DNA of 9,289 bases from Candidatus Uhrbacteria bacterium (GTDB taxonomy: Bacteria > Patescibacteriota > Patescibacteriia > 2-12-FULL-60-25). Every line of letters begins with the position of its first letter. The stretch's first letter is position 1. This document shows, in pieces, positions 5,878-9,289 of the stretch. The stretch spans positions 1 to 9,289 of the forward strand of contig WJLP01000083.1 in the NCBI GenBank assembly GCA_014728435.1, read 5' to 3'. The position numbers and the translations under genes are program-made. The notes beneath the pieces are model-generated. The model was given only the letters and a program-made list of their open reading frames with translations, was not told where the DNA came from and made no database searches.

Positions 5878-6756
5878 CTAATCGCTCTTACCGGTATAAG
5901 GTCCGTTAAACCGGATGAGCAAATCCTTGTCCGGCCATTTGCCTTGCAGGTATGTCTGGGCGGTTTCATCAGCTTCCAGTACAACCCAATTGTTATTATC
6001 CAATACGTTCATCTTACCTGTCACCGGGTCGGTATAAGTAACAAACGTATGCGCGTCTAGTGTCTTAACTCCGTTTACAATCTCCACATCTTCGTCCGAG
6101 CTCACGGCAATCACCAAGTTGGGATTAAGATTGTGCAAATGCGCCCAGAAATAGTATTCAACCGTGAAATCATCGCAATCAGCCCAGCCGCTCCTTAAAG
6201 TGGTAATTGGATGCCGAAAAGTGTCCGTGTCATTCAGGTCCCAGACCCTGTTTGTAACAACGGCATTCATGAAAGCGAGGTACAGTTCCGGATCCTTTCC
6301 TAGCAATGCGTAAATTTGAAACAAATCTTCGTCAATCACGATACCATCAATCTTGATTGAACGATCATCACTGATCTCAGCCTCTTTTTCCTGGCGATCC
6401 GTCGCGCCGGCCGGAGTATCATGACCGGCCGAAGATTGGGGCAATTTTCTCGCTTCAAAGAAATCCAGCACGCGCCCGCGTGATCCGCAATGAGCCAAGT
6501 AAACGACCAGCTCTTCGGTATTAACTGAATCCGCGTCTTGCCCGGCGCAATACATTTTGGCACTCGGATCCGCCTTGCGATCCCCGGCGATTTTATAAGC
6601 CGAAGCAACAATGTGGCCGTAATCATTGGGATTGAAGTTTTGGCCGAATTTATCCACCAGATTTTCAACGGGCGTAGGGTTTGCGCTCGACACGCATCCC
6701 AGAGTAAAAATAACAATAAAGTCAACCAGGACCTGTGCTTTTCTCGCTTTGCTCAT
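5878..6756 (-). CDS. Probable lipoprotein with transglutaminase-like Cys-His-Asp domain
   Basis: A 292-residue protein, probably exported. It starts MSKARKAQ, then a short hydrophobic stretch ends at FTLGC with Cys21, a lipobox-like site, though the -3 residue is not the usual leucine and an Asp at 12 interrupts the helix. The C-terminal half carries a papain/transglutaminase-like signature: GWADCDDFTVEYYFWA with Cys194, DAHTFVTY with His236 and NVLDNNNW with Asp253, in the order and spacing expected of that triad. The middle (about 105-135) is polar and low in complexity, a likely linker. Such domains act as peptidases or cross-linkers in many bacterial envelopes; the substrate here is unknown. 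I prefer the ATG at 6756 over 6783 because GGAGG (6765-6761) precedes it and the upstream nine residues would spoil the signal peptide. It is alone in its transcription unit and is divergent from murC. Confidence 0.7.
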   Translation of the reverse strand: MSKARKAQVLVDFIVIFTLGCVSSANPTPVENLVDKFGQNFNPNDYGHIVASAYKIAGDRKADPSAKMYCAGQDADSVNTEELVVYLAHCGSRGRVLDFFEARKLPQSSAGHDTPAGATDRQEKEAEISDDRSIKIDGIVIDEDLFQIYALLGKDPELYLAFMNAVVTNRVWDLNDTDTFRHPITTLRSGWADCDDFTVEYYFWAHLHNLNPNLVIAVSSDEDVEIVNGVKTLDAHTFVTYTDPVTGKMNVLDNNNWVVLEADETAQTYLQGKWPDKDLLIRFNGPYTGKSD

Positions 6757-6773
6757 CTCACCTCCAATGGCAA

Positions 6774-6802
6774 AGGCTATCACAAAAAGCCCGAAAGGTC
6801 AA
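6774..6802 (-). promoter_or_regulatory. Candidate promoter of the transglutaminase-like gene
   Basis: On the - strand TTGACC (6802-6797), 17 bases, TAGCCT (6779-6774). The layout is the same as at the next - strand gene (TTGACT-N17-TAGTTT), with the Shine-Dalgarno sequence again falling right at the expected transcript start. Upstream there is a direct CCGACA repeat (6806-6811 and 6820-6825, + strand reading) that could bind a regulator. Confidence 0.4.
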
Positions 6803-6827
6803 AGGCCGACAGCTTGCGTCCGACACG

Positions 6828-6857
6828 TTGTACCATGTACGATATCTTCACGACTAT
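6828..6857 (+). promoter_or_regulatory. Candidate murC promoter
   Basis: TTGTAC (6828-6833), 18 bases, GACTAT (6852-6857). It resembles the promoter proposed for the 4576 gene (TTGTAC-N18-TACTAT). If used, transcription would begin near 6864 and give murC an 80-base leader containing the hairpin at 6870-6919. Confidence 0.35.
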
Positions 6858-6869
6858 TTTGTAAAGGTT

Positions 6870-6919
6870 AAAGGATTAAGGATAATGGATAGAGAGAAGG
6901 TTGCTATCCTTAGTCCTTT
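6870..6919 (+). promoter_or_regulatory. Long hairpin in the murC leader
   Basis: AAAGGATTAAGGATA (6870-6884) pairs with TATCCTTAGTCCTTT (6905-6919): 15 bp with a single G-U pair around a 20-base purine-rich loop. No T tract follows, so it is not a terminator. An ATG at the first loop base (6885) opens a 16-codon frame, MDREKVAILSPLKLNH, which stops at 6935, nine bases before murC. It could be a leader peptide/attenuator-type control, an mRNA stability element or a small inverted-repeat remnant. The sequence alone does not choose. Confidence 0.5.
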
Positions 6920-6944
6920 GAAACTTAATCATTAATCTCTTATT

Positions 6945-8420
6945 ATGAAAAACGTTCACGCGTGGAAAAACGTACACCTTATCGGCATCGGCGGCATCAA
7001 TATGTCCGCTGTGGCCAAGATCTTGCTCAAAGCCGGTATCAACGTCACCGGTTCGGACGTCAAGGAATCGGAGATAACCAAAGAAATGGAAGCGCTCGGC
7101 GTCAAAGTCGCTATCGGCCCGCATGATGAGCGTAACCTCCCGCATGATTGCGACGGAGTCATCCACACTTCCGCCGCGCCCGTCACCAATCCCGAAAGGA
7201 TGGCCGCCAAGCACCGCCATGTAACCGATATCAATAATTTTCAATGGATGGGCGCTTGGTTTAAAGGCAAGCGCATGGTAGTGGTCGCCGGTACGCACGG
7301 TAAAAGCACGGTCACGGCATTATTGGGCTTGATGTGTGTCCGCGCTGATCTGGATCCGACAGTGATAGTGGGCTCCAAAATACCCGACTGGCCCGACCGC
7401 AACCTTCGTCTGGGAAATTCGGATCTGGTTATATTGGAAGGCGACGAATACGCCAAGCACTTTTTGGAATTCCATCCGCATGCTCTGATCATCAACAATC
7501 TGGAACTCGATCATACGGATATTTATCCCGACATCGACGAACTTAGAAAAACTTTCGAACGCTTAATCCGCCAAACCAAAATCGGCGCCACAATCGTCGC
7601 GAACGGCGAATACGAGCAAATCCATCTCGCTCTCAAGCCGCTAATTGCCACGCGCAAACTCAACGTCAACTACTTTGGACGCGAACCCAAGCTTGGTGAC
7701 CCGGTACGCCTCTTACAAACACAAACACGTCCCACGGCCGGTTCCCGCACTCCGAATATTGAACCCCAGATAAATATTGTCGCTATTACCCGCGAGGATG
7801 GGCAACTTAACGTCACGATCCAAGCCGCGGACGCTAAGCTTAATCTGAACTCGAGCCTGATCGGCGAATACAACGGCTTAAACCTGGCCGCGGCCGCTCT
7901 CATGTCTCGACATCTCGGCGCAAGCGACGAAGCTATCCAACACGTCGCTAAAACATTCCCCGGCATTTGGCGCCGCATGGAACAGGTCGCCGAGCGCGAT
8001 GGTGTCAAAATCTTTTCCGACTACGGCCACCACCCCTCGGCCGTCAAAGCCGTCGTCTCCGCCGTGCGCGAAGCTTACCCCGAAAAACGCCTCGTCCTCT
8101 GCTTCCAACCTCACCACAAAAACCGCACCAAACATCTTTGGGACGACTTCATTGCTTGCTTTGACCGCGCCGACGCGCTCGTGCTCTGCGAAATCTACGA
8201 CGTAGCCGGCCGAGCCGCCTCCGAAGACGCCGACATCACATCGCAAAAACTCTTAGAAGAAATAAAAGCCCGCGATATAGCACGCCCGCTCGAGCACATG
8301 GAATATGCCCCCAACCCGGAATCCGCCGTCGACCAAACCCTAAAACTTCTTAAACAAGGCGATATCTGCATCTTCATGGGCGCAGGGGACATTGATGCCG
8401 CATTGAGGGCTGGTTTGTAA
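6945..8420 (+). CDS. murC: UDP-N-acetylmuramate-L-alanine ligase (MurC), with Mpl-like signatures
   Basis: Cytoplasmic Mur ligase that should add the first amino acid of the peptidoglycan stem peptide to UDP-MurNAc, using ATP. It has 491 residues and all three domains. The N-terminal UDP-binding part has HLIGIGGINMSAVA (11-24) and GSDVKES. The central ATPase has the P-loop AGTHGKST (115-122), EGDEY (165-169) and NNLELDHTDIY (184-194). The C-terminal part has RRME (343-346), DYGHHPSA (359-366), FQPHHKNRT (387-395) and MGAGDI (478-483). EGDEY and NNLE.DH.DI look more like Mpl, the murein-peptide recycling ligase, than the usual MurC EADESD and TNI..DH. The FQPH, AGR and following murB favour MurC. 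There is no Shine-Dalgarno sequence at the ATG. An RAYT gene separates it from murB. Confidence 0.88.
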   Translation: MKNVHAWKNVHLIGIGGINMSAVAKILLKAGINVTGSDVKESEITKEMEALGVKVAIGPHDERNLPHDCDGVIHTSAAPVTNPERMAAKHRHVTDINNFQWMGAWFKGKRMVVVAGTHGKSTVTALLGLMCVRADLDPTVIVGSKIPDWPDRNLRLGNSDLVILEGDEYAKHFLEFHPHALIINNLELDHTDIYPDIDELRKTFERLIRQTKIGATIVANGEYEQIHLALKPLIATRKLNVNYFGREPKLGDPVRLLQTQTRPTAGSRTPNIEPQINIVAITREDGQLNVTIQAADAKLNLNSSLIGEYNGLNLAAAALMSRHLGASDEAIQHVAKTFPGIWRRMEQVAERDGVKIFSDYGHHPSAVKAVVSAVREAYPEKRLVLCFQPHHKNRTKHLWDDFIACFDRADALVLCEIYDVAGRAASEDADITSQKLLEEIKARDIARPLEHMEYAPNPESAVDQTLKLLKQGDICIFMGAGDIDAALRAGL

Positions 8421-8423
8421 AAT

Positions 8424-8441
8424 TGACAGGCATGCCTGTCA
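8424..8441. repeat. Perfect 18-bp palindrome between murC and RAYT
   Basis: TGACAGGCATGCCTGTCA is its own reverse complement and begins 4 bases after the murC stop. No T tract follows on either strand, so it is not a normal intrinsic terminator. Its position next to a RAYT gene makes it a candidate REP-type recognition hairpin. A consensus -35 hexamer TTGACA (8423-8428) overlaps its left arm, but no well-spaced -10 follows. Confidence 0.7.
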
Positions 8442-8459
8442 TATACGGCACATATGTTT

Positions 8460-8469
8460 ATATATGACA
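8460..8469 (+). repeat. 10-bp direct repeat, copy 1 (RAYT start)
   Basis: ATATATGACA covers the RAYT start codon and is identical to 8982-8991, which covers the murB start codon. The two copies bracket the whole transposase gene. Because Y1 transposases do not normally duplicate their target, it could be chance in A/T-rich DNA, or a recombination or recognition scar. Confidence 0.5.
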
Positions 8470-8961
8470 TTTTTTCATAATAAGCACATGCGATTGGGTA
8501 ATTTTAGTTATGAATGGCGCAACCATTTTTTTATAACAATCTGTACGGCATACCGTAATCAAATATTCGGCGAAGTTGTAGATAAAAAAATGCGTTTGTC
8601 TGATTGCGGTAAAATTGCAGAAGTATGTTGGTGTGAAATTCCTGATCATCATCAAAAAATTTCAATCGATGAATATATAATCATGCCAGATCATATGCAC
8701 GGTATTTTATGCCTGGATACTGTAGATAATAGACATGCCTATTATCTGAATCAAAAACCACAGCATAATCGATTATCTGTCATTGTTGGTTCATTCAAAT
8801 CTGCAGTTGCAAAAAAGATTAGGATGAGCCACCCTGATTTATTTCCAATCTGGCAAAAATCATTTCATGACAGATTAATTAGATCGAATATTGAGATGGA
8901 AAAAATTCGTGATTATATCAAAAAGAATCCAGGCAAATTTGATAACAATTCAGATTTATGA
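8464..8961 (+). CDS. IS200-like REP-associated tyrosine transposase (RAYT)
   Basis: Single-strand DNA transposase of the Y1/IS200 superfamily, REP-associated branch, 165 residues, complete. Visible signatures: HFFITICTAYRNQIFGE (21-37), CGKIAEVCW, a hydrophobic strand into MPDHMHGIL with the metal-binding His77-x-His79, VGSFKSAVAK (108-117), the WQKSFHDRLIR core (130-140) and IRDYIKKNPGKF, whose Tyr151 is the likely nucleophile. It is therefore probably active or only recently inactive. Such proteins usually act on short palindromes scattered in the host genome; one 18-bp palindrome lies just upstream. The A/T-rich codon choice differs from murC and murB on either side, which suggests acquisition. 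An alternative start at 8488 (MRLGNF) is preceded by a -10-like CATAAT. I keep 8464 because its extra residues (FHNKH) resemble the N-termini of relatives. It ends in TGA. Confidence 0.88.
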   Translation: MTFFHNKHMRLGNFSYEWRNHFFITICTAYRNQIFGEVVDKKMRLSDCGKIAEVCWCEIPDHHQKISIDEYIIMPDHMHGILCLDTVDNRHAYYLNQKPQHNRLSVIVGSFKSAVAKKIRMSHPDLFPIWQKSFHDRLIRSNIEMEKIRDYIKKNPGKFDNNSDL

Positions 8962-8977
8962 ACAATTATGAGATAAT
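8949..8977 (+). promoter_or_regulatory. Candidate murB promoter inside the RAYT 3' end
   Basis: TTCAGA (8949-8954), 17 bases, GATAAT (8972-8977), 4/6 and 5/6 consensus matches. The -10 ends 8 bases before the murB ATG, again a near-leaderless layout. The -35 lies in the last codons of RAYT, so murB could stay expressed even if read-through from murC was broken by the inserted gene. Confidence 0.45.
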
Positions 8978-8981
8978 AAAG

Positions 8982-8991
8982 ATATATGACA
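8982..8991 (+). repeat. 10-bp direct repeat, copy 2 (murB start)
   Basis: Second ATATATGACA, containing the murB ATG at 8986 and its next codon ACA. See the copy at the RAYT start. If RAYT was inserted here, this would be the murB-side junction. Confidence 0.5.
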
Positions 8992-9289
8992 CCAGAAATC
9001 ATCCAAAAATTCCAAAAAAACTTTCCCTCCATCCTGGTCGCCGAACCAATGAGTAAACACACTAATATGCGCATTGGCGGGCCGGCCGCACTTTATCTTA
9101 CCGCTTCGGATCCTGACGAGCTCTCGGACGCTGTTAAAATCGCTGATAAAGAAAACGTACCGTGGTTTCTCTTTGGCGGGGGCTCAAACATGCTGGTTTC
9201 GGATGATGGTTTTGACGGCTTAGTCATCCAGGTCGGCTTTCGCGAGGTAAAGATGCGTGAAAAAACAATCATTGCCGATGCCGGCGCTA
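8986..9289 (+). CDS. murB: UDP-N-acetylenolpyruvoylglucosamine reductase (MurB), 3' end outside window
   Basis: NADPH-dependent FAD enzyme that reduces UDP-GlcNAc-enolpyruvate to UDP-MurNAc, the MurC substrate. Only the first 101 codons are present and the frame is open at the right edge. The FAD-domain start is unmistakable: HTNMRIGGPA (25-34), then VPWFLFGGGSNMLVSDDGFDGLVI (58-81), with the glycine-rich GGGSN.L flavin-binding loop at 64-70. The start at 8986 gives the normal short N-terminal lead-in. There is no Shine-Dalgarno sequence. Adjacent murC-murB is a common cell-wall arrangement; here an RAYT gene has come between them. The catalytic Ser and Glu of the later domains lie beyond the window and cannot be checked. 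Confidence 0.95.
   Translation, partial: MTPEIIQKFQKNFPSILVAEPMSKHTNMRIGGPAALYLTASDPDELSDAVKIADKENVPWFLFGGGSNMLVSDDGFDGLVIQVGFREVKMREKTIIADAGA

Noticed and set aside
7878..8246. Long - strand frame inside murC
   Set aside because: Shadow frame caused by the C-rich codon use of murC; the + strand product is clearly real.
7860..8350. C-rich second half of murC as a sign of a chimeric gene
   Set aside because: The reading frame and all C-terminal MurC motifs continue without a break and the first half already prefers C-ending codons.
8424..8441. Palindrome after murC as an intrinsic terminator
   Set aside because: There is no T tract on either side within the usual distance.
8959..8961. UGA recoded as glycine, as in some candidate phyla
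   Set aside because: TGA closes RAYT and the DUF559 gene at sensible lengths and no in-frame TGA occurs in the conserved genes.

Overview
The window looks like chromosomal DNA from a bacterium with a small, gene-dense genome. A candidate-phyla lineage such as Patescibacteria/CPR is my best guess. The guess rests on very divergent but syntactically intact housekeeping enzymes (FolD without its NADP-loop glycines, a MurC with Mpl-like signatures), many short orphan proteins, and several genes that seem to be read from near-leaderless transcripts. It is an inference from sequence style and not a taxonomic proof. TGA ends two real genes (the DUF559 and RAYT genes) and no gene has an internal TGA, so the ordinary bacterial code fits better than the UGA-glycine code of some candidate phyla.

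Layout from left to right. (1) Positions 1-1598, + strand: the 3' part of an amino-acid permease of the APC/AAAP type, a four-helix membrane protein 3 bases behind it, a small tandem repeat, and a clear intrinsic terminator. (2) Positions 1626-4353, - strand, transcribed glyA -> DUF559 gene -> folD. GlyA and FolD are consecutive enzymes of one-carbon/folate metabolism. Between them sits a DUF559 (Vsr-like) endonuclease gene bracketed by three copies of a C5T3/A3G5 hairpin repeat, two on one side and an inverted copy on the other. (3) Positions 4576-5211, + strand: a membrane-anchored extracytoplasmic protein of unknown function. (4) Positions 5265-6756, - strand: two separate single-gene units, an unknown 166-residue protein and a probable lipoprotein with a transglutaminase-like Cys-His-Asp domain. 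Each has a strong Shine-Dalgarno sequence, a candidate promoter and its own intrinsic terminator. (5) Positions 6828-9289, + strand: murC, then an IS200-like REP-associated transposase (RAYT), then the start of murB, which runs off the window.

How it works together: MurC and MurB act in the cytoplasmic steps of peptidoglycan precursor synthesis, GlyA and FolD supply one-carbon units, and the permease imports amino acids. The two mobile-looking genes (DUF559 and RAYT) each sit between a pair of functionally linked housekeeping genes. Each is associated with short palindromic DNA, so both may be self-mobilising or domesticated repeat-associated nucleases. That is the most interesting theme of the window. 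A second theme is promoter architecture: folD, the 4576 gene and murB each have a -10-like hexamer ending 7-8 bases before the ATG.

There is no gap longer than 300 bases without a gene. I saw no rRNA, tRNA, CRISPR array or origin. All functional calls are made by reading motifs; no database search was possible.
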